From the NCBI GenBank assembly GCA_029237695.1, contig CM055275.1, positions 90,876,484 through 90,940,483 on the forward strand: 64,000 nucleotides of DNA, written 5' to 3'. The position numbers and the translations under genes are program-made. Source of the stretch: Conchocele bisecta (taxonomy: Eukaryota > Mollusca > Bivalvia > Lucinida > Thyasiridae). The notes beneath the pieces are model-generated. The model worked only from the letters and a program-made list of their open reading frames with translations. It did no database searches and was not told the DNA's origin. Of this stretch, positions 40,862-52,606 are shown in pieces; the first letter of the stretch is position 1, and every line of letters starts with the position of its first letter.

Positions 40862-41375
40862 GAATGTGTTAATGGGTCGGCCTACAGGCATAGGATTGTA
40901 CCCGCTTATCTCCTGCCCAATTTGTAATTATTTCACAAGTGCATGTGCAATATCACAATCCCCTTCTACTTGCATAATCGTGGCTGTGACTGGAGAAGTA
41001 GGGCCTCTGGGATTTGTGACCAGTGTATCGCGTGATCATCCTGTAGCCCAGGGATTCCGCTGGCGATCGCCACTTTCACAATTGGCGATAAAAATAAACA
41101 ATTGGCGATAAAAAAATTTTCAATTTTGAGGAATAATGTGTTAATGGGTCGGCCTACAGGCATAGGATTGTACCCACTTATCTCCTGCCCAATTTGTCAT
41201 TATTTCACAAGTGCATGTGCAATATCACAATCCCCTTCTACTTGCATAATCGTGGCTGTGACTGGAGAAGTAGGGCCTCTGGGATTTGTGACCAGTGTAT
41301 CGCGTGATCATCCTGTAGCCCAGGGATTCCGCTGGCGATCGCCACTTTCGCAATTGGCGATAAAAAATGACAATA
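40862..41375 (+). repeat. Tandem duplication of about 250 bp
   Basis: 40862-41100 and 41130-41375 are almost identical, from AATGTGTTAATGGGTCGGCC through the left half of a family-A element to GGCGATCGCCACTTTC of a family-L element. The similarity of the two proteins this yields is due to the duplication. Confidence 0.85.
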
Positions 41376-41455
41376 TTTTTTTTTTTTTTTTTTATATATA
41401 TATTTTCTTTTTTTTTTGAAGTGGCGATTTTTTTATTTTTCCTGCGGAATCCCTG
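41321..41455. mobile_element. Family-L inverted-repeat element, GTAGCC duplicated
   Basis: CAGGGATTCCGCTGGCGATC and a right end CGGAATCCCTG are inverted. GTAGCC lies on both sides (41315-41320, 41456-41461), while undisturbed A copies have it once. The second copy, at 52233-52364, has GTAGTC/GTAGTT at its sides. Confidence 0.82.
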
Positions 41456-41546
41456 GTAGCCTGATAACGATATCTATTGCTTGTTAGAAGCATGACGGGT
41501 GTTTCATTGATACAATGGCGAACAGTGCAGATTCTGACTGGATGCA

Positions 41547-41755
41547 GGGATGGGTTGTGGACTAGGGGTTAGAACACCTGACTTCCAATCTGGAGGTTGT
41601 GGGTTCAAACCTCGCCATGGGCATCACAAATTCTTTCATAGTATTTCCATCCCACTGGTCTGTCGGATGAGACTTTAAATTGTGGTCCCGTCTTCTATAT
41701 GACCCTAGCTGTTGCTGGGACGTTAAACCCATTTACTTTTCACTTTCACTGAATA
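41547..41755 (+). repeat. tRNA-derived SINE
   Basis: The head GGGATGGGTTGTGGACTAGG to GTGGGTTCAAACCTCGCC has an A-box-like TGGACTAGGGG and a B box GGTTCAAACC, with a clover-like CCTGACTTCCAATCTGG. The body GTATTTCCATCCCACTGG, GGATGAGACTTTAAATTG and GTTGCTGGGACGTTAAACC recurs at 4.7, 7.4, 17.0, 56.7 and 61.2 kb. Confidence 0.72.
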
Positions 41756-42184
41756 TATAGTTTTTTTATTGTAAATATTCAGTGCTGATTTTGGGATCCC
41801 CCCCCCCCCCCACCCCCATTTGTACATGTACTTGAACATGTACATATACTTGTACAGGTAATATATGGGATTTTAAATACTAAACCATTGACCCGGCCTT
41901 AAATGACCTTAGCTGTTGATATGCCGTTAAACCCCAACAAACAAACACCGACTTGATGCACATGTGGGTCTGTATCTACACTGCTTGCAAAGACCATTAG
42001 TCACATTAAGCCACATTTCTCCAGGCACAGCCACATTCATTTCATGAGTGCATGTGTATTATCACAAACCACCTTTTGATTACATATTGAAATAACCACT
42101 ATTACTATTAAAGGGTTCATGAGGGTTCATTTATATGACTGATAACATGTTTTGCAGGCCACAAAAATACGTCATTTGAATCAC

Positions 42185-42411
42185 ATCCTGCCTACTCTTA
42201 GTATTAGAACAAGGGAAACGTAAATTGTCGTCTGCTGTCGATTTATGTTTTGTCGTTTTTCTCAATAAAAACATGTGTTGACAACACTTTAGAATCATTT
42301 CCATTGGAAATGATTCTAAAGTGTTGTCAAAACATGGTTTTGAATGAGAAAAATTGGAAAATAAAAATAAACAGCAGACGACAGATTTTAATTCAGCATT
42401 GTAAGGGTTAA
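42185..42411. repeat. Family-D foldback element
   Basis: TTGACAACACTTTAGAATCA is mirrored by GATTCTAAAGTGTTGTCAA. The outer CGTCTGCTG pairs with CAGCAGACG, and the right border is AAGGGTTAA. Confidence 0.8.
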
Positions 42412-42555
42412 GATACTGTCATCTGCTATATTTAATCTTATAAACACCCCCAGCTTTAAATGACTGCTATAGATGTGAAAATAACGTCTTGTCACTGAAA
42501 ATATGGAAGTGGGGCTACTATTCGAGCAGGAGTTAGTATTAACATAAATACTATA

Positions 42556-42866
42556 TATGACTGGAGAAATATGACTGATGTGGCCTGTTTAGCTCCTGGA
42601 GCCATTTCACTAAACTTTGTACGATAAAAATAATCGTACAAAGAGTTTTATAATTTTACTTAACACGTTAATCTGGTTCATGAATGGTGCCATTTACTAT
42701 AGATCTACGTGTAGGCGTTCGCCCGCATTACTACATCTGAACACGTTCACAAAATATTTCTCAAATTCGGTTGCCAATGCCAACTTAGCTGAATTTATTA
42801 TAAAGTTTAGTTTTGGCTTACACACGTTTTACGGTAGTCGTACAACGTATAGTGAAACGGGCACCT
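42556..42866. repeat. Family-A fragment, then a family-E-like element
   Basis: 42556-42600 keeps only the left A end. 42601-42866 has E ends (GCCATTTCACTAAACTTTG and TATAGTGAAACGGGC) around an unrelated interior. Confidence 0.6.
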
Positions 42867-42945
42867 GGTCTATGCTGCTTGTGAGAAGCTTGTCTAGCAC
42901 TTCACTGACTGAACGGTGACCACTCGCCAGTGCAGACACTGATCA

Positions 42946-43250
42946 GTAGCCGATTTCACCAACATTGCAAAGTCTACTTTTCTAGTAAAGTATACTTTGA
43001 GGGAGAAATTTTCAATTTAAGGATAAATTTATTAATTTTTATTATACTGAATTTATTACATTATCGCAGCCATTTTGGCTGTGATAATGTAATAAATTCA
43101 GTATAATAATTCTGCATACTTTTAATCATCAAATATATGCAGTGGTTAGTTCTACATGAAATAGTGCATTTTGGGAAAAATAAATGATTACTCCCTCAAA
43201 GTATACTTTGCTAGATAAGTAGACTTTGCAATTTTTATGAAATCGGCTAC
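42946..43250. repeat. Family-G foldback element, complete
   Basis: GTAGCCGATTTCACCAACAT to ATGAAATCGGCTAC, with the centre ACATTATCGCAGCCATTTTG and its inverse. Confidence 0.85.
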
Positions 43251-43856
43251 AGAGGAGGTACAAGCGATCTGTAATGGGTTTTACATGTTAGCAACAGCTA
43301 AAGTCATGTAGTGACAGGACCTCGGCTTCAAGTCTCAAGGACCAGAAGGGTGGAAATTCTATTAGAAAACTATTTGAAAAGAATTAATCACCGAAACTTG
43401 ACTTATCAGCACCAGCATTTCGTGTGTTCATTCATTGTATATGGGTGTCACGTACCTGTGCGTCACTCACGTATAGGTGGGTCTCCGCCTGGTGTACATG
43501 TCCAGACACTCGTCACAATAGCTGTATTAACCACAGGGGAATGATCTTTAGCTGGGATGGTATACTGGTTAAAAGTATTCTAATTGCGATTGACGAAATG
43601 GGGCTTACGGCTGTAAGTGGTAATAACCACGGAGGAGAGATCTGTAGCAGGGATAGTATACTGGTTAAAAGTATTCTAATTTTGACTGGAGGAATAGTGC
43701 GTATGGATTTAAGCTGTAATAAGTACAGGTGAAAGATTCATAGCAGGGCTGGTATAATGATTTAAATTACTCTTAATTGTGACGGGACAAATGGGGCGGG
43801 GCTTAAGCAATGATCACACATGAAAGGTCTGAAGATGATTTTATTAGTCGAAGGAA
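43251..43856. other. No gene recognised; internal duplication
   Basis: CTGGTTAAAAGTATTCTAAT occurs twice, at 43564 and 43661, in two related blocks of about 97 bp. No coding evidence. Confidence 0.45.
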
Positions 43857-44033
43857 ACGGGCCCGTTTCACTAAACTTCGTACGACTGAAATGTCCGTAA
43901 GTTTTCTTGTAAACAATTATTGGATTTACATTTATTGTGCAGCCTATACTCAATAAATGTAAATCCATCAATTGAGCTTTCCAGACGATCCATACGAACA
44001 TTTTAATCGTGCGAAGTTTAGTGAAACGGCCCC
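43857..44033. repeat. Family-E foldback element
   Basis: GGGCCCGTTTCACTAAACTT and GAAGTTTAGTGAAACGGCC ends; the TACATTTATTG palindrome is inside. Confidence 0.82.
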
Positions 44034-44103
44034 AAACGTCATTTCTCCATATACATGTACATGTATGGGAGACACGAGAGTGGTGTAAACTTCTGCTGCT
44101 CTA

Positions 44104-44790
44104 CAGAACACGATACGCGTCTTTCACCTGTGATAAAAATTAATAACCCCAGACAGACTGCACCTACATGCATGCATCGATGCATTGATTTTCCGATGGA
44201 CTGGTTTTTATACTTCTGACATTTAGCTGATACAAATAGAGCTTATTCAACTATATACCATTTTGAAATACCGGATTTATTTTTCAAGACATCTGGGAAT
44301 CTGATAAAGAAACGAGTGCGGATTGACAGATGTCGTGAGAAATAAATCTGGTACTTCAAAATGATAGTGGAAGAAATTGTGTATTACATGCTCTTCAAAA
44401 ATATGAAATTTGCTCTTAGACCAGCTTATAACGTTGTGAAAATTGACCATTTTGACGTTTAATAGCGTATGAATTGTTTCTTTGCCGGAAATGACGTCAA
44501 AACAAATGTCTAGCAGGAAATATTTCCTTGAAGGAAACATTTCCTTGAAGGAAATATTTCCTTCAAGGAAATATTTCCTTGAAGGAAATATTTCCGAAAT
44601 ATTTCCTTCAAGGAAATAAATCCCTCCAGAATCACGGTAAATCACTGGGTAACATGTAATGCATAATGGTAACTATTACACCATCCCCAATATGCATCTT
44701 TCACCTGTGATAACTCCAGACAGACTGCACCTATGCAGGACATCGATCAGATAGTCTGATGGATTGAATGTTTTTTTGCATAGACGATCT
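44104..44790. repeat. About 90-bp direct repeats flanking a palindromic satellite
   Basis: CTTTCACCTGTGATAA with CCAGACAGACTGCACCTA occurs at 44119-44210 and 44698-44790. Between them, 44515-44625 is a tandem series of AAATATTTCCTTGAAGG units, each one a palindrome. Confidence 0.75.
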
Positions 44791-44906
44791 GATGAAATCT
44801 GCTCTGTGACATTAGATTAGACACTGCGTTCTGAATAGACATTAGTTAGCTGCACGTTTTCCACTTTGTTGGTAATGAATTGTAATGTAATTAGAAGTGT
44901 ATGACC

Positions 44907-45530
44907 AATTTACATAAATTTGCCAATCTCTCCATCAATTACATCACTTCTCCTTATTTTGACCCGAGGGAGAAATATTTCACTATACATGTATGATTCA
45001 ATAGAATTTCTAGAATTTTTTTATCTTCTTCAGCACTCCAGATAAGGTCCGTATTTGCGTAAATACCCAATTAAAATTGCCAAAAACCCAATTGCAATCA
45101 GAAGTAGTGAGTATCAAAAAGCAATGAAAAATTTGTGGTATCTTTATCATGCTACAGAAAACAATAAACAGACCACAAATTTAGCATATTTTTCTTATTT
45201 TCCATGAAAACACATCTTGGTATTTCATTAGAATTGTCTCCAAGGAGACAATTCTAATGAAATGCCAAGACATGTTTTAATTTCGAAGCAAACTATTCAA
45301 TAATTGCGTTGACGTACAAACAGTAGTGTGATTTTATTTTACCGAATTAAAATTTTGAAATACCCAATTGCTTCAGAAATGATGGAGTAACAATACTCCT
45401 TATCTGGAGCCCTGACCAATTTACATAAATTTGCCAATCTCTCCATAAATTACATCACTTCTTATTTTGACCCCGAGGGAGAAATATTTCACTATACATG
45501 TACATGTATGATTAAATAGAATTTCTAGAA
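44907..45530. repeat. Family-B element between 115-bp direct repeats
   Basis: The B element spans 45033-45413. ACCAATTTACATAAATTTGC to ATAGAATTTCTAGAATTTT occurs on both sides (44907-45020, 45415-45530). Confidence 0.85.
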
Positions 45531-45904
45531 TTTTCTAAACCTCTCCCTATTCTGAAGGGCTAGATTGAACCCTGTGTTAGTACTCAGATCGAGATCAGGG
45601 CCCATAGTTTTAAAACTTCAGGAGGATGTACTCCATTCGCATGCTCAAAATCGGGAAGTTTATTTGGCCGAGGCTGAGCTGTGCTCTGTCTCAGCCAATC
45701 AAACTGCCTGATTTTGAGTACGAATTTGTAGAATGGGATCGGCCGAGGCTGAGCTGTGCTCAATATCGAGCAATCAAAACTTCCTGTTTTCGTGCATGAA
45801 TTTGTTGAAAGTGCTCTGGAAATTTCGTAACCACAAAGTGTAATTTAACGATCGGGATTCTTCCTTACCAAAATCCCGACAGGAGACCTGGTTTGGCCCT
45901 TACT

Positions 45905-46985
45905 TACTTCGTTGGCATTCTTGTATGACAGTTGAATCTCGTTATACCTTTTATGTGAGTATTACGATTATTCCTAATCCTATTTTAGGGGACGGGGCCA
46001 AGTGACTTTGGTGCGGTATGGACCTGGCACCAGGCCAGGTTATTCTAATTTCAGGGCTGAATAAAAAATTTCTCGATGTAAATATTCCATTCAGATTTTA
46101 GGATTTTCCTCCTAATGCAGCAGGTTAAATGCAGGATCGAACCCGTTGGCCCAGCCGTAAATGACCCTAGCTGTTTATAGGCCGTTAAACACCAATAAAG
46201 AAACAAAACAAAAAATAAATAAAAAAATTTAAGCATTTGCTCAAAATTAATATACATGTACTCACAAAATGAAGTTGTTTGATTATCCGAGTATTTGGTC
46301 TCGTCTGTTTCTGATCAGATGTTAAATTTGATCACATCCTCAACAACTAACTCTTACACCGCTATCTTAATTTTTTGACGTCTGCTGTTTATTTTCTATT
46401 TTCCATTTTTATTATCAAAAACATGCTTTGACAGCACTTTAGAATATTTACAACATGGTTGGTACATGTTTGTTTGTTTGTTTATTGGTGTTTAACGGCC
46501 TATCAACAGCTAAGGTCATGTAAGGCCGGGCAAACGGGTTTGATCCCGTTTTAACCTGCTGCATTGGGGGGAAAATTCCAAAATCAGAACTGAATATTTA
46601 CATCGAGAAACAATATATTCAGCCCTGAAATTAGAATAACCTGACCTGGTGGCAGGTCCATACCACACCAAAGTCACTTGGCCCCTTCCCCTAAAATAGG
46701 ATTACGAATAATTGTAATACTCACATAAGGGGTATAACCAGATTCAACTGTCACATACAAAATGCCAAAGACGTATGTGAGGGCCAAACAAGGTCTCCAG
46801 TCGGAATTCCGGTAAGGATGAACCCCGATCGTTAAATTACCCATTGCTTGCACCTACCTTCCACCCACATTGGTACATGTACTTGTACAGGTAATATATG
46901 GGATTTAGTACTAAACCCATTGACCCGGCCTTAAATGACCTTAGCTGTTGTCAGGCCGTTAAACCCCAACAAACAAACAAACAAA
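45905..46985. repeat. Several family-M repeats
   Basis: 45905-46210 (forward), 46480-46815 (reverse, with TTTGTTTATTGGTGTTTAAC) and 46870-46985 (forward end, CCTTAAATGACCTTAGCTG). A broken family-D piece lies at 46370-46450. Confidence 0.65.
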
Positions 46986-47681
46986 GACAAAAACAACATG
47001 CTTTGACAGCACTTCAGAATCATTTCCATTGGAAATGATTCTGAAGTGCTGTCAAACCATGTTTTTATTGAGAAATAAGGCAAGATATAAAAGCAACAGC
47101 AGCGGACAATTGTTGTGTGTTAAGCTGGTTTTACGTGACATCTGATACGTTTTCTAGGATGGGCACAGCTTGTGGTTTTAAAAGCGTGTCATGCAGTACA
47201 CTGCACTTGTAACCTTCAGTTTAGCCCTTTGAATGCGGGAACCCGGAAATTGTCGTCTGCTGTTGTTTTATAATTTGTCTTCTTGTGCAATGAAAACATG
47301 GTTGGTTTGGCAGCACTTGAGAATTGGAAATGATTCGAAAATGCTGTCCGTGCATGTTTTTGATGAGAAAAATGGCAAATGGCAAATAAACAGCAGACGA
47401 CAGGCATGTATTTATGTATTTCATGCTTTTATCACATCGTTGACACATTTCCGGGTGTTGTTTCTGTATTAACCCTTATCCTGCTGATCGCGAAACTGTC
47501 GTCTGCTGTTGCTTTATTTTTTGCCCTGTTTCTCAATAAAAACATGGTTTGACAGCACTTTAGAATCATTTCCAATGGAAATGATTCTAAAGTGCTGTCA
47601 AAGCATGTTTTTAATGAGAAAAATCGAAAATAAAACATAAACAGCAGACGACAACATTTCATTCAGCAGGCTAAGGGTTAA
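46986..47681. repeat. Three family-D foldback elements
   Basis: 46986-47140, 47222-47410 and 47469-47681. The last is complete: TTAACCCTTATCCTGCTG at one end, CAGCAGGCTAAGGGTTAA at the other, hairpin GCACTTTAGAATCATTTCC inside. TTAA plus CCC/GGG borders suggest piggyBac-type mobilisation. Confidence 0.82.
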
Positions 47682-47691
47682 CACAGCTTGT

Positions 47692-48240
47692 GTGCATGGT
47701 ACGTGCACGAGGATGTGATAAATAAGTTAGATCACGTTTACCCGCATGTACGATGATAATCCGCTCGCTAAAGCTCGCAGATCTTCTCCTCGTACATGCG
47801 GACAAACCGTGATCCAACTTATACTTATTCCACCTGAATGCGTGCGTATTGATTATCAGAAGTTGGGGTACAAAATATGCACAACAATTTGAAGAAAAAA
47901 AGGTTGAAAATTCACTTTTTGGAGTTGAAAAAAACAAACAGTTTGAATAAAATATATGTCTTACCCATCCAAGTGATATAATTATTATCTAGGTCAGCTA
48001 AAAAGTCCCTATTTTATATCACAAATACATGAATGTATATGTACATGTGATATACCATTTATTTAACCAGGTGAGCTGATTATCGGGAAACAATGCGCAA
48101 GTGATTCGGTTCTTACGCTAAACAAATGAGTGAGCATAGCGACCCAAGTTTGTTTAGCGGTAGAACCCAGTCACGAGGGCATTATTTCAAGATAATCAGC
48201 TCACTTAGTTAAATAAACAGTTTCTTACATTTGACATAAT
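47692..48240. repeat. Two imperfect inverted-repeat elements
   Basis: 47700-47850: GATAAATAAGTTAGATCACG and CCGCATGTACGA are mirrored downstream (TCGTACATGCGG, CGTGATCCAACTTAT). 48065-48235: AACCAGGTGAGCTGATTATC is mirrored by GATAATCAGCTCACTTAGTT around AAACAAATGAGTGAGC. Confidence 0.72.
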
Positions 48241-48310
48241 TATGATACAAAGTGAATCAAGCGTAAACTATGGCTGGACCGACCGATTCTGAAGTTGTGT
48301 CTGAAAACAG

Positions 48311-48687
48311 AGCTCCAGATAAGCTGCGTATTTGCGTAAATACCCAATTAAAATTGCCAAAAACCCAATTGAAATCAGAAGTAGTGAGTATCAAAATTAT
48401 GAAAAATTTGTGGTATCTTTATGATGCTACAGAAGACAATAAACAGACCACAAATACATGTGTATAGCAAATTTTCTTATTTTTCCATGAAAACACATAA
48501 GGAGACAATTCTAATGAAATACCAAGATGTGTTTTCATTTAGAAGCAAACTATTCAATAATTGCAGTCTGCTGATGTGTAAACAGTAGTGTGATTCTATT
48601 TTACGCAATTAAAATTTTGAAATACCCAATTGCTTCCGAAATGATGGAGTGACAATACTCAATTAGAAATTCCTTATCTGGAGCCCT
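48311..48687. repeat. Family-B foldback element
   Basis: AGCTCCAGATAAGCTGCG to CCTTATCTGGAGCCCT; half of the core hairpin (AGGAGACAATTCTAATG) remains. Confidence 0.82.
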
Positions 48688-48779
48688 GTGACAATATTGC
48701 GACGTTATCGACGTCATTTCTTCCTTATGGTAGGTAACGAGGAGAGTGGTGTAAACCACAGTTGCCGAGTGGCATAATT

Positions 48780-49314
48780 CACCGCCACTCACCGTTGTAT
48801 TTCTGGCTGAAATGTAAGAAAAAAATCAGTAATTGATTTGTACAAGTAAAATATGCACTAAATTTGAAATCTGGGTCGGAGGGTCGACATTGCTTTTTAG
48901 ACACAAAGCTTATTTGTAATGAAGCATATGGGTTTGCGACCAATGTAAATCCAGACCAGCCTGTGCAACCGCATAGTCCGGTCAGCATCTGCACTGTTCG
49001 TCATTCCATCAATGAAACACCCGTCATGCTTGAAGAAACAATGTAGATCGTTGTCAGGCTACAGGAGTGTGCTATATTGATCGGGAGAATCCTTTGTCAT
49101 AAATTACATACGCCCCATTTCTCCAGTCACAGCCCACAGGTTGAAGTAACGGACCTAGGTCTATAAATACATTAAATATGCCTAAAAGTATCCATAAATA
49201 AAAAAGAAAAATAAGCTAAAAAATATTGTGTTACTCCCTCTATAACACCTAAGTAACACAATTATTTTTAGCTTATTTTTTTTCTTTCATTTATGGATGA
49301 TTTTAGGCATATTT
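48780..49314. repeat. B-related fragment, family A and a small foldback
   Basis: 48895-49138 is family A lacking its left end. 49156-49314 is a foldback: AATATGCCTAAAAGTATCCA is mirrored by TGGATGATTTTAGGCATATT. Confidence 0.65.
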
Positions 49315-49830
49315 AACTCTTTGCATGCTGGGAAATTTGTGGGCTATAAATAGTTCAAAACTAGAGGACAAAAAAAAATTCATCATATTTTCTTGTATTT
49401 CTCCCTGTAAATATCCTGAGGACTCAATTCTAATGAAATTTCAAGACATATTTACAGAGAGAAATAAAACATACACTCCTAATTCGTTTGGCGGATATTT
49501 TCGCCTTTACAGACTCATAATTTTGCACTTACAAACATTTTAGTCGTAAGAAGTTTAGTGAAACGGCTTATTTTAGCAGAATACGCATTCATTATCAAAA
49601 GTGGGAGTACAAAATACTGAAAATACTGTAATAAAGTTGAACATTTACTTACTTGAGCTGTAAAAGGCAAACAGTGCTCTTTGTAGTTCAAATAAGTGGA
49701 TTTTTTATCATTTTTCCCTAGTCAATAATGAAGAAAATCAATAATAACTTTCTAAAAGTCAAATACGCATTGAATTTGAAATATGGGGGTATAAAACTCT
49801 TTAGATACAAACTTATCTGTTGGAGCTCTG
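49313..49830. repeat. Truncated family K, E fragment, B-related foldback
   Basis: 49313-49492 opens TTAACTCTTTGCATGCTGGG and lacks the right end. 49505-49567 is an E right end (TAAGAAGTTTAGTGAAACGG). 49575-49830 is a foldback with GAATACGCATTCATTATC and the inverted partner CAAATACGCATTGAATTTG. Confidence 0.65.
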
Positions 49831-49880
49831 AATCTGTCCCGGTGAACTGGTGAGCTATAGAGCATTCAGTTATTCAATCC

Positions 49881-50252
49881 AGGGCTCCAGATAAGGAATT
49901 AGTAATTGAGTATTTTTACTCCCATCATTTCTGAAGCAATTGGGTATTTCAAAGCTGTAATTGGGTAAAATAAAATCACACTTACACATCAATAGACAGC
50001 AATTATTGAATAGTTTTCTTCTAAATGAAACATGTCTTGGCATTTCATTAGAATTGTCTCCTTTAGAGACAATTCTAATGAAATACCAAGATGTGTTTTC
50101 ATGGAAAAATAAGAAAATATGCTATATTTGTGGTCCGTGTATTGTTTTCTGTAGCATGGTAAAGATACCACACATTTTCCATTGCTTTTCAATTGGGTTT
50201 TTGGCAATTTTAATTGGGTATTTACGCAAATACGCAGCTTATCTGGAGCTCT
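49881..50252. repeat. Family-B foldback element, complete
   Basis: AGGGCTCCAGATAAGGAATT to AGCTTATCTGGAGCTCT; core TTAGAATTGTCTCC and its inverse. Confidence 0.85.
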
Positions 50253-50354
50253 GCAACGAATCAATAGACATCTTCTCGGTACATGTAAGTATGATGTCAA
50301 CGATTGAGGATACAATTGTCGCAGACGGATGACGTTAAGTTGTTAACTCATCCA

Positions 50355-50760
50355 TGGCTATGCCTGCAGCAATGGGGTTTCTGGGATTTGTGACCACTGT
50401 AGTTCCTGTTCTGTAGCCGATTTCATCAAAACTGCAAAGTATACTTTGAGGGAGTAATCATTTATTTTTCCCGAAATGCATTATGTCATATAGAGCTAAC
50501 CACTGCATGTATTTGATGATTAAAAGTATGCAGAATTATCATACTGAATTTATTACATTATCACAGCCAAAATGTAATCAATTCAGTATAATAAAAATTA
50601 ATAAATTTATCCAAAAATTGAAAATTTCTCCCTCAAAGTATACGGTACTTTGCTAGATAAGTATACTTTGCAATGTTGGTGAAATAGGCTACAGATATAA
50701 CACTCCTGTAGCCTGATAACGATCAATTACATGGTGTTTGATTAGAAGCAGGACGAGTGG
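50355..50760. repeat. Family-A element split by family G
   Basis: GGGATTTGTGACCACTGTAG at 50381 and ACTCCTGTAGCCTGATAACG at 50703 belong to A. G (50413-50692) sits between them with GTAGCCGATTTCATCAAAAC and GAAATAGGCTAC ends. Confidence 0.75.
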
Positions 50761-50789
50761 CACGTGGGAGCATGCGATGGGTAATTTAA

Positions 50790-51480
50790 CGATCGAGTTT
50801 CATCCTTACTGGAATCCGACTGGAGACCTGGTTTGGCCCTCACATATGTCGGGTTATTCTAATTTCAGGGCTGAATATATTTTTTCTCGATGTAAATGTT
50901 CTGTTTTGATTCTTGAATTTTCACTTCAATGCAGCAGTGAACCTGTTTGCCCGGCCTTAAATGACCTTAGCTGTTGATCGGCCGTTAAACACCAATAAAC
51001 AAAAACATACAAACAAACAGAACTGAATATTTACAGAAAAAATAACAAACATTGATTGAATAGCGAACAGTGGGGATCCTGATAAGTTCAGTACCCCGGT
51101 ACATACATACATTTGTATATAGTCGCAACCCTCAGGGCTCCAGAAACAAGTTTTGTATCCAATGAGTATTAACCCCCGTATTTCAAATTAAATGCAATAC
51201 CAGTATTTATTTCCTTCCTTATTACATAGGGAACAAATCATGATAAAACAATAAAACACATTTCAAAATTCACTTATTTGAGCTGCAAAAGCTTTGCTTC
51301 TTGCAGCTCAACTAAGTAAATTTTCAACTTTATTATAGCATTTTCACTACTCAAATTGAAAATCAATGCGTATTTTCACATTGCTGTGTGAGTATTTTGT
51401 ACTCCCACATTTGATAATCATTCAATGCGTATTCTGCTCAAATAAGTGCATAAAATACGCCAATCTTATCTGGAGCGCTG
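50790..51480. repeat. Family-M repeat and B-related foldback
   Basis: 50790-51010 is family M (TTCAGGGCTGAATATATT, GGCCGTTAAACACCAATAAA). 51134-51480 runs AGGGCTCCAGAAACAAG to CTTATCTGGAGCGCT with the hairpin TTTGAGCTGCAAAAGC. Confidence 0.65.
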
Positions 51481-51631
51481 AATCCTATCTGCCTGTCCGA
51501 GATTTGTGTTTACGCTTTTGTATACCTACCATCTCTGTAATCATAAGTCGGATTGGCTTGAAGCTTCATATGCTTGTTTGTCATCATCCATATTTTCATC
51601 ATGTGGCCGACTCTTGCTTTTGAGGCGTACC

Positions 51632-52036
51632 GGAGCTCCAGATAAGCTGAATATTTGCTTAAATACCCAATTAAAATTGTCAAAAACCCAATTGAAATCA
51701 TAAGTAGCGAGTATCAAAAAGCAATAACAAATTTGTGGAACCTTTATTATGCTGCAGAAAACAATAAACATACCACAAATATAGTATATTTTTCTTATTT
51801 TCCATCAAAACATATCTTGGTATTTCATTAGAATTGTCTCCAAAGAGACAATTCAAATGAAATGCCAAGACATCTTTTCATTTCGAAGCAAACAATTGAA
51901 TAATTGCTGTCTGTTCATGTGTAAACAGTTGTGTGATTTTACTTTACCCAATTAAAATTTTGAAATACATGTACCCTATTGCTTCAGAAATCATGGAGTG
52001 ACAATATTCCATTACTAATTCCTTATCTGGAGCACT
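51632..52036. repeat. Family-B foldback element
   Basis: GGAGCTCCAGATAAGC to CTTATCTGGAGCACT; core TTAGAATTGTCTCCAAAGAG. Confidence 0.82.
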
Positions 52037-52129
52037 GGGGTACGTTCGTCCGGCAGTGTCTCTTGATTTCTTGGTGTAGCTAAATACACATTGAATCTCA
52101 AATGTGGGAGTCTACGTGAAACCTCAATC

Positions 52130-52485
52130 AATCGGGTGGGTGGCAGGTGGGAGCATGCGATGGGTAATTTAATGATCGGGATTCATCCTTAGCGGAATCC
52201 CGACCGGAGACATTGTTTAGTCCTCACGTAGTCCAGGGATTCCGCTGGGGAAAATAAAAAAATCGTGAAAGCATTTTTTTTTTCTAAAATTGTAATTTGG
52301 CGATAAAAAATTACAATTTTCGCAAAAAAAAAAGCGAAAATGGCGATCGCCAGCGGAATCCCTTGTAGTTTTTGGCATTCTTGTATGTGGGTAGGAGGTT
52401 GAATGCCGGATGGAACCCGTTGGCCCGGCTTTAAATGACCTTAGCTGTCGATAGGCCGTTAAACACCATTAAACGAACAATCAAT
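52130..52485. repeat. Family-M repeat with family L inside
   Basis: M sequence CATGCGATGGGTAATTTAAT to GTCCTCACGTAG resumes as GTAGTTTTTGGCATTC after L (52233-52364, CAGGGATTCCGCTGG to CCAGCGGAATCCCTT). Confidence 0.72.
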
Positions 52486-52507
52486 GAATCAATGTTTATA
52501 TTTGCAG

Positions 52508-52582
52508 ATGGCGCAGATGTTAGCCCATACTGCGGGGTCAAATGTCTCCCTAGCTTCCATATCGTCCAAAGGATCTTCTGTG
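52508..52582 (+). CDS. Candidate 25-codon exon
   Basis: Acceptor TTTATATTTGCAG and donor GTGGTACGT enclose exactly 25 codons: MAQMLAHTAGSNVSL and ASISSKGSSV. Serine-rich, no family recognised, and the repeat next door ends just before it. Support is only the splice signals. Confidence 0.3.
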
Positions 52583-52606
52583 GTACGTATTCCCCACCCC
52601 TATTAA

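Larger units (their letters stand above)
41245..42034. repeat. Family-A element with L, SINE and M insertions
   Basis: GGCTGTGACTGGAGAAGTAG starts A and CATTTCTCCAGGCACAGCC ends it. Family L interrupts at CCTGTAGCC (41321-41455), and a SINE followed by family M interrupts after GATTCTGACTGGATG (41547-41950). Confidence 0.78.

Noticed and set aside
44277..44645. 122-codon minus-strand frame with EIFPSRKYFLEGN repeats
   Set aside because: The peptide repeat is the palindromic AAATATTTCCTTGAAGG satellite read through; no coding signature.
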